This document shows, piece after piece, positions 1 through 8,119 of a stretch of DNA of 33,011 nucleotides (position 1 is its first letter; every line of letters begins with the position of its first letter). Source of the stretch: Methylococcales bacterium (GTDB lineage Bacteria; Pseudomonadota; Gammaproteobacteria; JABHGC01); the NCBI GenBank assembly GCA_018671575.1, contig JABHHM010000496.1, positions 1 through 33,011 of the forward strand, given 5' to 3'. The notes under the pieces were generated by a model. That model ran no database searches and was not told where the DNA came from. It saw only the letters and a list, made by a program, of their open reading frames with translations. Both the position numbers and the translations under genes were made by a program.

Positions 1-56
1 AGAGCAGTGGACTTTTAATCCATTGGTCGAGCGTTCGAGTCGCTCACGGCCCACCA
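1..56 (+). tRNA. tRNA-Lys (TTT), 5' part outside the window
   Basis: The 3' part of a tRNA is visible: the anticodon stem GTGGA/TCCAT encloses the loop CTTTTAA, so the anticodon is TTT (Lys). The T arm is GAGCG-TTCGAGT-CGCTC. The 3' acceptor strand ACGGCCC is followed by discriminator A and an encoded CCA end. The D arm and 5' acceptor strand lie upstream of the window. A 14-bp perfect palindrome, AATGACATGTCATT, follows at 65-78 and may help 3' end formation, but it has no U-run. Confidence 0.93.
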
Positions 57-148
57 TTCTTTTCAATGACATGTCATTAGAATAATCTAAAAATCATAGT
101 AGCCACTTGAGTTTATCTGACATCAAATAGAGATAGTCTATTTCAGGT

Positions 149-487
149 GTGTATTGTGGCAAAAAATCTAAAATTTTCGTTATGGTAAAAACATTTATTG
201 GCTTGTTTTCACTGGTAATATCTGTGGCCTCAATATTTATTCCATTATTCAGTGAATATGGAATATTCTGTGCGTTAATTTTTGCTTTGATTCATAGTGG
301 TCTGGGAGGAATTATTCTTTCTATTTTTACTGTCGTGACTTGCGTGTTTAATATTTTATTTTTCAGTCCTGTTGGTTCAATGGGGGGATTATCAATAGTG
401 ATGATTTCTATACTATTTATTGCTGTTAGTTTGAGTATTAAGCATGCAATTAATCTCAAAATAGATAATATTTTGCCTACTGATTAA
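149..487 (+). CDS. Small hydrophobic membrane protein, unknown function
   Basis: A 112-aa ORF with a GTG start. An in-frame ATG at 182 would give 101 aa and is an equally good start, since neither has a convincing Shine-Dalgarno. The protein is mostly hydrophobic, with about three or four predicted membrane spans (roughly residues 12-32, 37-55, 56-72 and 79-98) and a short polar C-terminus. There are no catalytic motifs. It lies alone between tRNA-Lys and the dikinase-like gene. I do not recognise a family. Composition and the lack of a competing ORF support a real inner-membrane protein, but a spurious ORF in AT-rich DNA cannot be excluded. Confidence 0.5.
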   Translation: MYCGKKSKIFVMVKTFIGLFSLVISVASIFIPLFSEYGIFCALIFALIHSGLGGIILSIFTVVTCVFNILFFSPVGSMGGLSIVMISILFIAVSLSIKHAINLKIDNILPTD

Positions 488-661
488 CCCTCTTTACTTG
501 AAGTGCGGTTTTGTCGCTGTATTGAGTTTTGTTGTTATGGGGCGACTGGTTGCTAAGATAAGAGGCAATAAATAAACTGCCCATATTGCATGGTTTAATT
601 ATTGATCTTCTAAACATTGCCCCTTTATTACCTATCAACTAGAATTAATTCAAAACCTGCA

Positions 662-696
662 ATTTCCATCCGTCATTTCGTAGGCAGGATGGAAAT
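662..696. repeat. Stem-loop upstream of the dikinase-like gene
   Basis: The perfect 10-bp inverted repeat ATTTCCATCC/GGATGGAAAT is separated by 15 bases and lies 43 bp before the ATG at 740. It has no U-run on the plus side, so it is either an mRNA leader hairpin or a REP-like intergenic hairpin. The rest of the 488-739 gap shows nothing clear. Confidence 0.55.
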
Positions 697-739
697 ATAA
701 ATCACCAAATACATCCAAAAAATAATAAAAGCAATTATC

Positions 740-3679
740 ATGAATTTGACATTAAAATTATTCTATCTAATATCCTTGTTTTATTTTTTCAGCCTCTTGG
801 TTTTTTTTCAAACTTCATCGGTCCATGCGTCAGCGAATTCATTGCAGCGTGATTGGATTTTGCAAATGAAGCAGCAGCCCAGAGGTCCGTTTCAAAGAAT
901 TAGATGGTTTTGTAAAGATGGTGTTGTGTTGCCACCTAAGCCATATGCTTGTCGATCTCATGGTGGTGGTGTGCAGCATGGAGAATGGACTAAAAAAGTA
1001 AAGGTTTTACGCAAAAATAACTATTTAATTGCCAATGTATTGGCCGACTTAAAAACCAATTCTTTTGATAAAACAACAAGAAATCTTGATATTTTGAAAT
1101 CAATTGTGTTGGAAAATTATTTAATTTCAGTTGATGATGGCTGGATTTTTCATAAGGCTCGTTTTTATCGAGGGGCGTTACAAGTTGAAAATGAAATGAA
1201 GCAAGCAAAAAAAATGCTTCAAGTATTATGGGGTAATTCTAGCTGGTGGAAGCATCGTTTTTTATTGTTGAGAGAAGCGGGAAAAATTATACCTCACGGA
1301 CAGGCTGAAGGTTTAATCGATGATGTTCGTGCGCAAGCCACCAAATTATCAAAAGCAGATCCTGATTTTTTGTTTTTAAGAAATAAAATACATGGTCGTC
1401 CTGAGGCTTCTGATGCGAGGCGTGTAAGGAGTTATGCAGCATCAAAAGGTAAGGAGAGGCTGATTAGGAAGTATGAATATTTAGCCAGTAGTATAGATAA
1501 AATATATAAACGGAAATTATTGTTAAAAACATTGGAAACATTGTCTCATCAAGTTAGAAGCAATAAGCGATTATCTAAATGGTTAAAAAGTGTTGCAGGT
1601 TATCTTAAAAGTAAGCCAGACCCTAGTATTCGAATGTTGATCAGCTCAGAAGTAATTGCTAAATTTCGTCAAGAAATGAAATATTTTGGTTCGGGTAAAA
1701 ATTTACTTTCGGTAGTTGATGCAACCACAGTATTGGAAGAAGATGTTTTTACTGCCGCTACTTCCTTGTTGGAAAAATTACCAAATACCAGTCGAGAAAC
1801 TCGTTTAACATGGCTTTACAATTCGAGTAATGCACTTTACGGCGTTGGTTTTATTTCTTATCGACAATTGAATGCTGTGAGAAATACCTTGAAACAACTG
1901 CAAAAACCCAATCAAAAGTTATCTTCTTATAAAGCTAAGCTGGATTATTTGTCTCGTGTATCGCAATGGGCTGATCAGCGACTAAGGTTTCATTTGAATG
2001 AATTAACCAATCATTGGGGGAGTATTGAGCCTTTGGTTCAGCGTTATTATGACGATAGATTGCGAGGTAGTCCGTTATTGTTTTATTCGACGGTACTGGA
2101 TAGTTTGGTTAAGGATGCTTATCAGATTGCAGGTATACAACAAGAGTTTTTTGGTAAAAAAATGGGGGCTGGTTTGCGGGCGTTAAACCCTGGACTGGCA
2201 AGAGGAACTTTGCATATTCTGAAAACTTCTCATCCTAAAAGTAGTGATTTTTCTAAAGATGGAATTTATGTATTGCCAACCACGATTCCTGAGTTACCTC
2301 CAGTGGCAGGCATTATTACTGCTGGAGAGGGTAGTTCATTGTCGCATGTTCAATTGTTGGCTAGAAACTTAGGTATTCCAAATGTGGTGATTAATGAAAA
2401 AACACTAAAAAGAATCAGGGCTTATGATGGAAAGCGCGTGTTTATGGCTGTCAGTCCAGGAGGGGTTGTAAAGCTGGCGTTAGATAGTTCGTTGTATAAT
2501 GATGTCTTCGGTAAAAAAAGTCAGGTGCAAGAGTTTTTGATTAAGCCAGATTTGAATAAACTGGATTTATCTATCAAACAGCCTATTTCAATTAGAAAAT
2601 TGAGCAAAAATGATTCGGGAAGAATTTCTGGTCCCAAGGGCGCAAATTTAGCTGAGCTAAAGTCAATTTTTCCAAAAACAGTCACGGAAGGTATTGTGAT
2701 TCCATTTGGGGTATTTCGTTCGATATTGGATCAGCCTATGCCTAATGAGGGAAAATCAGTTTTTGAATGGATGAAAGCTCAATATAGTATTATTCAGTCA
2801 ATGCCCAGTGATTCAGATATGCAGAAAAGGTTTGTTAGGATATTTTTATTGCGATTACAGCGTTGGATTGAAAAGGCTGTACCCGATTTAAAATTTATTC
2901 AATCACTTCGTCAAAAAATGAGGCAGGTCTTTGGTGAAGACAAAAGTTTTGGTGTGTTTGTTAGAAGTGATACCAATGTAGAGGATTTGCCAGGATTTAC
3001 GGGGGCAGGGCTTAATAAAACTGTTCCTCATGTTGTTGGTTTTGATAATATAATTAAAGCCATTGGTAAAGTTTGGGCGTCTCCATTTAGTGAGAGAGCC
3101 TATTCTTGGCGACAAGCACATATGAAAAATCCTGAGCATGTTTATACTTCAGTGTTGTTATTAAAAAGTGTTCCTGTTACAAAGTCAGGTGTTATGGTGA
3201 CTCAAAATATTTCAAATGGCAGTCATCGATGGTTGTCTGTAGCTATTAATGAAGGCGTTGGTGGTGCTGTTGATGGTCAAAGTGCTGAGCAGCTTTTAAT
3301 TGCTCGTAGAAGTAATGCGGTTAGGGTTTTATCTCATGCATCTGCTCCTTATCGAAGAATACTTTTATCAGGCGGTGGAATCAAAAAGATTTTAGCGACA
3401 GGAGCGCAGGCTATTCTTAAGCAAAATGAAATTAATCAGCTGAAACAAATAGTTAATGTTCAAGAAAAAAAGTTTCCTATGCCTAAGAATGATCGCGGAA
3501 GAGTGAATGCGGCAGACATCGAATTTGGTTTTTTAAAGGGAAAATTGGCACTTTTTCAAATTAGACCTTTTGTACAAAGTAAAAAGGCACAAAAAAGTTA
3601 TTACCTGAGAAAGTTAGACAAGGAGTTGAGAGCTAGAATGAAAACTCGTGTAAATCTAAAAAAAATACCTAGTTTGTAA
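740..3679 (+). CDS. Exported PEP-utiliser/glucan-water-dikinase-like protein (phosphohistidine plus PPDK-type ATP-binding domain)
   Basis: 979 aa. A hydrophobic N-terminus ends in SSVHA|SA, a good signal-peptidase I site near residue 30. Residues about 35-470 are mostly helical and unrecognised. Around 485-590 lies a PEP-utiliser mobile domain with motif GEGSSLSHVQLLARN (candidate phospho-His536). From about 625 to the end there is a PPDK_N-type ATP-grasp domain: GPKGANLAEL near 628, FVRSDTNVEDLPGFTGAGL near 738, and a C-terminal IEFGF...LFQIRPF. The order His domain then ATP domain is the reverse of PEP synthase and PPDK, and matches plant alpha-glucan/phosphoglucan water dikinases. No PEP/pyruvate TIM-barrel follows. 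By family knowledge it would use ATP to phosphorylate an acceptor through phosphohistidine. The acceptor is unknown, and an export signal on an ATP enzyme is odd. Confidence 0.72.
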   Translation: MNLTLKLFYLISLFYFFSLLVFFQTSSVHASANSLQRDWILQMKQQPRGPFQRIRWFCKDGVVLPPKPYACRSHGGGVQHGEWTKKVKVLRKNNYLIANVLADLKTNSFDKTTRNLDILKSIVLENYLISVDDGWIFHKARFYRGALQVENEMKQAKKMLQVLWGNSSWWKHRFLLLREAGKIIPHGQAEGLIDDVRAQATKLSKADPDFLFLRNKIHGRPEASDARRVRSYAASKGKERLIRKYEYLASSIDKIYKRKLLLKTLETLSHQVRSNKRLSKWLKSVAGYLKSKPDPSIRMLISSEVIAKFRQEMKYFGSGKNLLSVVDATTVLEEDVFTAATSLLEKLPNTSRETRLTWLYNSSNALYGVGFISYRQLNAVRNTLKQLQKPNQKLSSYKAKLDYLSRVSQWADQRLRFHLNELTNHWGSIEPLVQRYYDDRLRGSPLLFYSTVLDSLVKDAYQIAGIQQEFFGKKMGAGLRALNPGLARGTLHILKTSHPKSSDFSKDGIYVLPTTIPELPPVAGIITAGEGSSLSHVQLLARNLGIPNVVINEKTLKRIRAYDGKRVFMAVSPGGVVKLALDSSLYNDVFGKKSQVQEFLIKPDLNKLDLSIKQPISIRKLSKNDSGRISGPKGANLAELKSIFPKTVTEGIVIPFGVFRSILDQPMPNEGKSVFEWMKAQYSIIQSMPSDSDMQKRFVRIFLLRLQRWIEKAVPDLKFIQSLRQKMRQVFGEDKSFGVFVRSDTNVEDLPGFTGAGLNKTVPHVVGFDNIIKAIGKVWASPFSERAYSWRQAHMKNPEHVYTSVLLLKSVPVTKSGVMVTQNISNGSHRWLSVAINEGVGGAVDGQSAEQLLIARRSNAVRVLSHASAPYRRILLSGGGIKKILATGAQAILKQNEINQLKQIVNVQEKKFPMPKNDRGRVNAADIEFGFLKGKLALFQIRPFVQSKKAQKSYYLRKLDKELRARMKTRVNLKKIPSL

Positions 3680-3742
3680 TATTATTATCTGGGAGATATT
3701 TGAAAAATAAAGAGGTAAGGAAGAATATCTTGTCTTTAAAGA

Positions 3743-3804
3743 GAAAGAAGTTGTCCGAGTTTTGCCTTGTTCTGACAAAATATGTGCTCTCGGACAGTCT
3801 TTTA
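3743..3804. repeat. Shortened copy of the GTTGTCCGAG intergenic repeat
   Basis: The left end GAAGTTGTCCGAG is joined directly to the right end, which contains TTGCCTTGTTCTGACAAAA and CTCTCGGACAGTCTTTTAG. It aligns with both ends of the two ~145-bp copies at 8729-9015, with the middle missing. The pairing TGTCCGAG/CTCGGACA forms a hairpin 10 bp after the rpsI stop, so it may also help end the rplM-rpsI transcript. Confidence 0.7.
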
Positions 3805-3813
3805 GTTGTTCGT

Positions 3814-4206
3814 TTAACGTTTCGAATATTGAGGTCTTTTTCTAGATTTGTGTAGACCCACTTTTTTACGTTCAACAGATCTTGCATCTCGAGTAACATA
3901 GCCAGCACTTCTTAATGACTCTCGCAATGTTTCGTCATATTCCATTAAAGCTCTAGTGATGCCGAGGCGAATTGCACCTGCTTGTCCAGTTGTGCCGCCA
4001 CCGGTGACAGTTATGTTAATGTCAAACTTGTCAGTAACCTCTGCACATTCCAAAGGTTGTCTTACGACCATTCTGGCGGTCTCTCTTCCAAAATATTCGT
4101 CTAGAGGCTGCTTATTGACAGTGATAGCCCCTGTTCCTGATTTAATAAAAACTCTAGCAGCAGAGCTTTTACGTCTGCCAGTGCCATAATATTGTGTGTC
4201 TGCCAT
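3814..4206 (-). CDS. rpsI: 30S ribosomal protein S9
   Basis: 130 aa, full bacterial length. Typical S9 features are the N-terminal [15 protein letters not shown], the central [17 protein letters not shown], and the basic tail ending [11 protein letters not shown]. The C-terminal arm reaches into the ribosomal P site. It lies 14 bp after rplM, the conserved rplM-rpsI operon, and is co-transcribed with it. Confidence 0.98.
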   Translation of the reverse strand: MADTQYYGTGRRKSSAARVFIKSGTGAITVNKQPLDEYFGRETARMVVRQPLECAEVTDKFDINITVTGGGTTGQAGAIRLGITRALMEYDETLRESLRSAGYVTRDARSVERKKVGLHKSRKRPQYSKR

Positions 4207-4220
4207 AATGTTGCCTATTT

Positions 4221-4649
4221 CTAAATGTCTAATACTTGTGGTTGTTGTGCTTCATGCTGATGATTTGGACCAGCATAAACTTTTAGTTTTTGGAACATTG
4301 CTCTGCCCAATGGGTTTTTTGGTAACATACCTTTCACGGCATGTTGAATAATTCTTTCGGGAGATTTGGCCAATAACTTATCGAATGGTATTTCCTTCAT
4401 GTTGCCAATGTAACCTGTGTGATGATAATAAATTTTATCAGTTCTTTTGCGACCTGTTACATGAATCTTTTCAGCATTGACTACTATAATATAGTCACCT
4501 GTATCCATATGAGGTGTATATTGAGCTTTATGTTTTCCTCGTAATCGATGAGCTATTTCAGTTGCTAAACGTCCTAATGTTTTGCCGTCAGCATCAACTA
4601 ATAGCCAGCTTCTTTTGATGTCTGAGGGTTTTGCGGTATAGGTTTTCAT
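4221..4649 (-). CDS. rplM: 50S ribosomal protein L13
   Basis: 142 aa when started at the ATG at 4649 ([15 protein letters not shown]). The ORF track begins five codons earlier at a TTG, but GGAG plus AGG sit just before the ATG and 142 aa is the usual L13 length. Diagnostic segments include [17 protein letters not shown], the [12 protein letters not shown] region and [11 protein letters not shown]. It is an early-assembly large-subunit protein and the first gene of rplM-rpsI. Confidence 0.97.
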   Translation of the reverse strand: MKTYTAKPSDIKRSWLLVDADGKTLGRLATEIAHRLRGKHKAQYTPHMDTGDYIIVVNAEKIHVTGRKRTDKIYYHHTGYIGNMKEIPFDKLLAKSPERIIQHAVKGMLPKNPLGRAMFQKLKVYAGPNHQHEAQQPQVLDI

Positions 4650-4762
4650 CCTATATTTCTCCAAATAAATCCAGATTTATGTTCAGTCAAGAATTGCATT
4701 GTTTGTGGGGCAACTCTAAATATATGTTACCTTATAAATATTCTTCATTTATAAAGAAAGGA

Positions 4763-4791
4763 ATGCTACATAACTATTGGAAAATACTCAA
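4763..4791 (-). promoter_or_regulatory. Possible rplM promoter
   Basis: TTGAGT, a 17-bp spacer and TAGCAT on the minus strand, about 115 bp before the rplM ATG. The -35 is good and the -10 is mediocre. Several other AT-rich -10-like strings are nearby, so this is only a candidate. Confidence 0.3.
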
Positions 4792-4925
4792 GAATTACTT
4801 GTGTTTTTTACAAAAAAAATAAAAATGTAAAAAAATATAGACTTTTTCGGATAATCACCATCAAAATTAGGTTTTTCCCTAATAGTATTTAATTTGTAAT
4901 TGATTTATCTTACGTTTCAAGAAGT

Positions 4926-4955
4926 AAAAAAAAGGCGTAACTAAGAAGTTACGCC
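4926..4955 (-). terminator. Rho-independent terminator of the candidate small RNA
   Basis: On the minus strand GGCGTAACT-TCTT-AGTTACGCC forms a perfect 9-bp stem with a 4-base loop, followed directly by eight T. No protein gene ends close before it (the transporter stop is 268 bp upstream), which points to a separate short transcript. Confidence 0.88.
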
Positions 4956-5017
4956 AAAACCACCAAAGGAGGATGGAGGTATTCATCCTGATTCACACTA
5001 CCATGTGAATCGCAATA
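4926..5017 (-). ncRNA. Candidate ~90-nt small RNA with three hairpins and CCUCC segments
   Basis: A strong minus-strand promoter at 5023-5051 and the terminator at 4926-4955 delimit a transcript of about 90 nt. Hairpin 1 is GATTCACA-TGGTAG-TGTGAATC (4990-5011). Hairpin 2 is AGGATG-AATACCTC-CATCCT. A C/U-rich single-stranded stretch TCCTTTGGTGG follows, then the terminator hairpin. The CCTC loop and adjacent CCTCC could pair with Shine-Dalgarno sequences, suggesting a base-pairing regulator (inference). A 35-codon ORF with a WWFW run starts in hairpin 2 but would have to read through the terminator. I do not recognise it as 6S, 4.5S, RNase P RNA or tmRNA. Confidence 0.68.
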
Positions 5018-5022
5018 TCGTT

Positions 5023-5051
5023 ATTATCTAATATTAATAAAAAACTGTCAA
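5023..5051 (-). promoter_or_regulatory. Consensus sigma70 promoter of the candidate small RNA
   Basis: TTGACA (perfect -35), exactly 17 bp, then GATAAT (5 of 6 to the -10 consensus) on the minus strand. The predicted start near 5016-5018 is just before the first hairpin at 5011. It is one of the best promoter matches in the window. Confidence 0.72.
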
Positions 5052-5104
5052 ATGATTTTTGCCGACATAATAATAAAAAACAGGTAATCAGTAAGGCAAA
5101 GAAC

Positions 5105-5159
5105 GTCGCTCCTCCGCGACATCTCAAAAGTAGGAGTGGTGCAATAGCGCCCTTCTACT
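5105..5159. repeat. REP-like double hairpin
   Basis: GTCGC-TCCTCC-GCGAC (5105-5120) is followed by a 13-bp bulged stem: AGTAGGAG (T) GGTGC-AATA-GCGCC CTTCTACT (5129-5159). The TAGGAG...TTCTAC frame resembles REP sequences common between gammaproteobacterial genes. It lies 63 bp past the transporter stop and may stabilise or end that transcript. Confidence 0.6.
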
Positions 5160-5222
5160 ATTTTCTTTTATCTGCCTATCCCATTGAAATTATTCATATT
5201 AACGTTGTTCACTGAAAAGTGA

Positions 5223-7898
5223 TTAGATTCGAGTCTTAATTGTCATAGACTGCATCTTTTTGGCGTAATAAGTCATCAAATTAATTTTTCTGTCTTTATT
5301 TAAAAAACTATTAAGATTGTATTTGAGTTCACTGGATAGTGATTCTTTAAATAGTGTATAAAAAAGTTGATTAAGTGATACTAAATCTTCTGGAATATTC
5401 TCAAAAAATGCTTCTAGCTGAGTCCGTAACGCATGTTTTTTAGTGTGGGATAAAATTTCAAGTGCATTGCCCAAGTCTTTTTTGTTGCTTGATAACAGGC
5501 CTCTTTGGAGTCTTTTCCAAAATTCCTGATTTTTATTGGATATTTGACTAATCATGATTAAGGTAATCGTGATATTTTCTTTTTGATTTTCTAGTAAACA
5601 AGTATTTATTTGTTGTTTTTCATCAATAGTTATTGCGTCACAGTCTTTCAGTACCAAATATAGACTATAAAGTTGCATCCATTGTTTCATGCATTGGATG
5701 GTGAAATATTGTAATTGCTGTTTTTCAGAAGAGTTTAAGTGCGAATATAATAAACGTGTTAATTCGTGTCGGATAATCTCGTTAATTTGGTTTGTTATTA
5801 ATAATTGAAATAATTTGTCGCGATAAAAAGCTAGGTGTATTCTTATTAAATCAATTGTGGCATGCATTACATCGCTTGAGTTATCGTTCAGCAGGAGAGT
5901 TATTTTTTCAAAATCTTCGGTGGGGCGACAATTTGACAGTGCTTGAGTTGCTAACAGTCGTTCATTTTCTATTGCGCTTCCTGACATTGTTATTAGTTCA
6001 TTGATAAAGAAGTCCAGATTATTTTCATGTATTTTTAGGTAAACTTTAGTTGATTCAAGTCTTAAATGAATATTGTCACTGTTCATATGGTCTTTGATAA
6101 ATTGAATATTAGACTGGCAATTAAGTGGAATAAAAATACTTAGCAATAGTTTCTGTTGAGCGGGTGTGGACTGTTTTAACCTATTTAAATAGAGCTGCTG
6201 AATTTTTTCTTTATTTTCAAAAAAATCATTTCGGTATAAGCACAGGCAGGCCTGTGAAAAAACACCTGCCCATGGGTGCAATAAGAAACGTTCAATTGAA
6301 CTGCCTAATTTTTCTTGATGAAATGAAGACAGTGTTTTTAAAATCATCTCAATGACATCAGGTTTTTGTTCGAATTTTAACGCTTTAATTAAATAGGTTA
6401 AGGCGGCATTGGATTGTTTTATTAGTGACAGTGTTTTTGCTGCTTGTTTTTTAACTTCAAAATGATCTGACTGGATGAGCAGTATGCCTGTATCATGTAA
6501 ATACTGTTGTTTGGGGTTGGTTTGAATCATTTTTAAAGCAATGATTTGTTGTGTAGGATTATTGCTTTTAATATATCGTTTAATGGTTTTTTCAGGTGAT
6601 TCAGATTCGTTATCGTTATGCTGTTTTAACTGGTTGAAAACGCCTATTCTATAGGCTTTTCCCTGATAATGTGAGCATAAAATACCCGTCATCGAGGTGA
6701 TTAAAATAAAAATGGGTAAAATAGTGCTTAGTTCATCAATTTTAAAATGTTCTTGTAATACGATAATCAAGGTTGCTGCAATCATGGTTGATAAAGGGTA
6801 TACCAATCCATTTAACCAGGACTTACTGATTGCCCAGTGTTTTTCTGGAATGGCGCTGAATAATAAATTATGAGAGGGGGTTCGGATGATGTTGCGCATT
6901 TCCTGGTTAATAAAGTGTGCCAATATACCTGAAATAAAGCCGAATCCTATACACAAAATGCCTGAAATCAGAGTTGTCAAACCAGGGTATATGGAATTAC
7001 TGGTAGCAACACCTAATTTAGATAGGATTTTGCCAGTGAATGCCAGTTGTAATACCAGTGCCAGTAAATTAGCAACTAATTCGTACTGACCTAAAAATAT
7101 GGCCCTATCTCTTGAATCAGTAAAGTGTTCAGGATAAATGATGCCTTGATATAAGTATTCTAAAATACGACTGGTAATGACAAATAAGATGAGGCTAATT
7201 GTCATCCAAATAATGATTTTGCTTTTTGATAATATTTTTAATTGTTGTAATGTTCTTTCGATCATTGATTGTTGTGATGAGTGTTGATTTAATTCTTCAG
7301 GCATTGGGCTGATTTGTTGGTTGAGATGGATCAGCAGTAAGCTCATTAAAATGCCAAAAAAGGGAATGATTAAAATAATTAATTCAGCTTTAATGAAGTT
7401 ACCCGCCAGAACTACGATTGCACCTCCCAATGCGCCACCAATGGGTACGCTGGCATAAATAACAGAAATTAGTCGTTTTAGTTGGCTGGTATGAAAGTAA
7501 GTTGCAACAAAACTGCTCAAATGAATAAAGATTAAAATGTAGAAAAAATGAAAGCAACAAAAAAATAGGGCGGATAAATTGTCAATAATGCCATTCATTA
7601 AAATACCGATAATGGCTATTACTAAAATATTTCCAGTCAATAAAACTTTTAACAATTGTAATGAGAATATTCGAGACGATAGCGTGGCGTAGATGAATGT
7701 TCCAAACATTACGCAAATATCAACAGCAACAAACATCTTTGGCAACAATTTTTCACCATAGTTATCAATTAGCAAGGTCATTGCCGTGCTTCTACCTATG
7801 GCACCGCTAATGGCAAAAAATAAAATCAATAAAAATAATAAGACTACGGTTTGCCATTCACTTTTATTAATGCCAAAAATTCGTTGTATTAAGTGCAT
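5223..7898 (-). CDS. ATP/ADP-translocase-like (NTT/MFS-type) transporter with C-terminal HEAT-type repeat domain
   Basis: 891 aa. Residues 1 to about 415 hold roughly 11-12 hydrophobic spans, with a short N-terminal cytosolic stretch (RIFGINKSEWQT) and a long loop after the sixth span near 195-225. This layout fits the NTT/AAA nucleotide-carrier branch of MFS-like proteins, including RSTAMTLLIDNYGEKLLPKMF. Residues about 430-880 are soluble and made of helix pairs typical of HEAT/ARM repeats, such as KRYIKSNNPTQQIIALKMI and ENERLLATQALSNCR. In bacteria such fusions are usually of unknown substrate, so nucleotide transport is not assured. There is no clear Shine-Dalgarno before the ATG. It follows the receiver-like gene on the same strand but a palindromic repeat separates them. 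Confidence 0.62.
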   Translation of the reverse strand: MHLIQRIFGINKSEWQTVVLLFLLILFFAISGAIGRSTAMTLLIDNYGEKLLPKMFVAVDICVMFGTFIYATLSSRIFSLQLLKVLLTGNILVIAIIGILMNGIIDNLSALFFCCFHFFYILIFIHLSSFVATYFHTSQLKRLISVIYASVPIGGALGGAIVVLAGNFIKAELIILIIPFFGILMSLLLIHLNQQISPMPEELNQHSSQQSMIERTLQQLKILSKSKIIIWMTISLILFVITSRILEYLYQGIIYPEHFTDSRDRAIFLGQYELVANLLALVLQLAFTGKILSKLGVATSNSIYPGLTTLISGILCIGFGFISGILAHFINQEMRNIIRTPSHNLLFSAIPEKHWAISKSWLNGLVYPLSTMIAATLIIVLQEHFKIDELSTILPIFILITSMTGILCSHYQGKAYRIGVFNQLKQHNDNESESPEKTIKRYIKSNNPTQQIIALKMIQTNPKQQYLHDTGILLIQSDHFEVKKQAAKTLSLIKQSNAALTYLIKALKFEQKPDVIEMILKTLSSFHQEKLGSSIERFLLHPWAGVFSQACLCLYRNDFFENKEKIQQLYLNRLKQSTPAQQKLLLSIFIPLNCQSNIQFIKDHMNSDNIHLRLESTKVYLKIHENNLDFFINELITMSGSAIENERLLATQALSNCRPTEDFEKITLLLNDNSSDVMHATIDLIRIHLAFYRDKLFQLLITNQINEIIRHELTRLLYSHLNSSEKQQLQYFTIQCMKQWMQLYSLYLVLKDCDAITIDEKQQINTCLLENQKENITITLIMISQISNKNQEFWKRLQRGLLSSNKKDLGNALEILSHTKKHALRTQLEAFFENIPEDLVSLNQLFYTLFKESLSSELKYNLNSFLNKDRKINLMTYYAKKMQSMTIKTRI

Positions 7899-7924
7899 GT
7901 GATTTATTTTTAGGAGGTAAAAAT

Positions 7925-8119
7925 TAAGTGAGTTAGGGATGAAAATTAAATAACCTGGACATATTGGTTTCAGCTTTATGTTAGTTTCGATTGATCTGAG
8001 TGAGCAAAACCATAGTACTAGTTGTTCTAATGCGAGGTTTTGTGATTAAAGATCAATCGAAAATGACGTGAAGATGGAAGAAATATGTCCAGGTTATTTA
8101 ATTTTCATTCCTTACCTAC
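7925..8119. repeat. Long imperfect palindrome, MITE-like, between transporter and receiver-like gene
   Basis: The outer arms at 7941-7965 and 8082-8106 are perfect inverted repeats of 25 bp (core TAACCTGGACATATT). The match continues outwards imperfectly through TAAGTGAGTTAGGGAT versus its counterpart on the other side. Further in, TTTCGATTGATCT/AGATCAATCGAAA (13 bp, perfect) and CAAAACC/GGTTTTG also pair, so nearly the whole ~190 bp folds as one hairpin. It contains no ORF of its own, and the stop codon of the neighbouring gene lies inside its right end. This fits a non-autonomous, MITE-like element. Confidence 0.75.

Noticed and set aside
3669-3908. 79-aa minus-strand ORF overlapping the rpsI end
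   Set aside because: It is a frame-shifted shadow of rpsI plus the downstream repeat.
4631-4822. 63-aa plus-strand ORF upstream of rplM
   Set aside because: No ribosome site. It overlaps the rplM start antisense and its composition is that of AT-rich spacer.
4863-4985. 35-codon minus-strand ORF starting MNTSILLWWFW, which looks like a tryptophan leader peptide
   Set aside because: The Trp codons abut the terminator stem rather than an upstream competing stem, the ORF runs through the terminator, and no trp gene follows. The start lies inside a hairpin.
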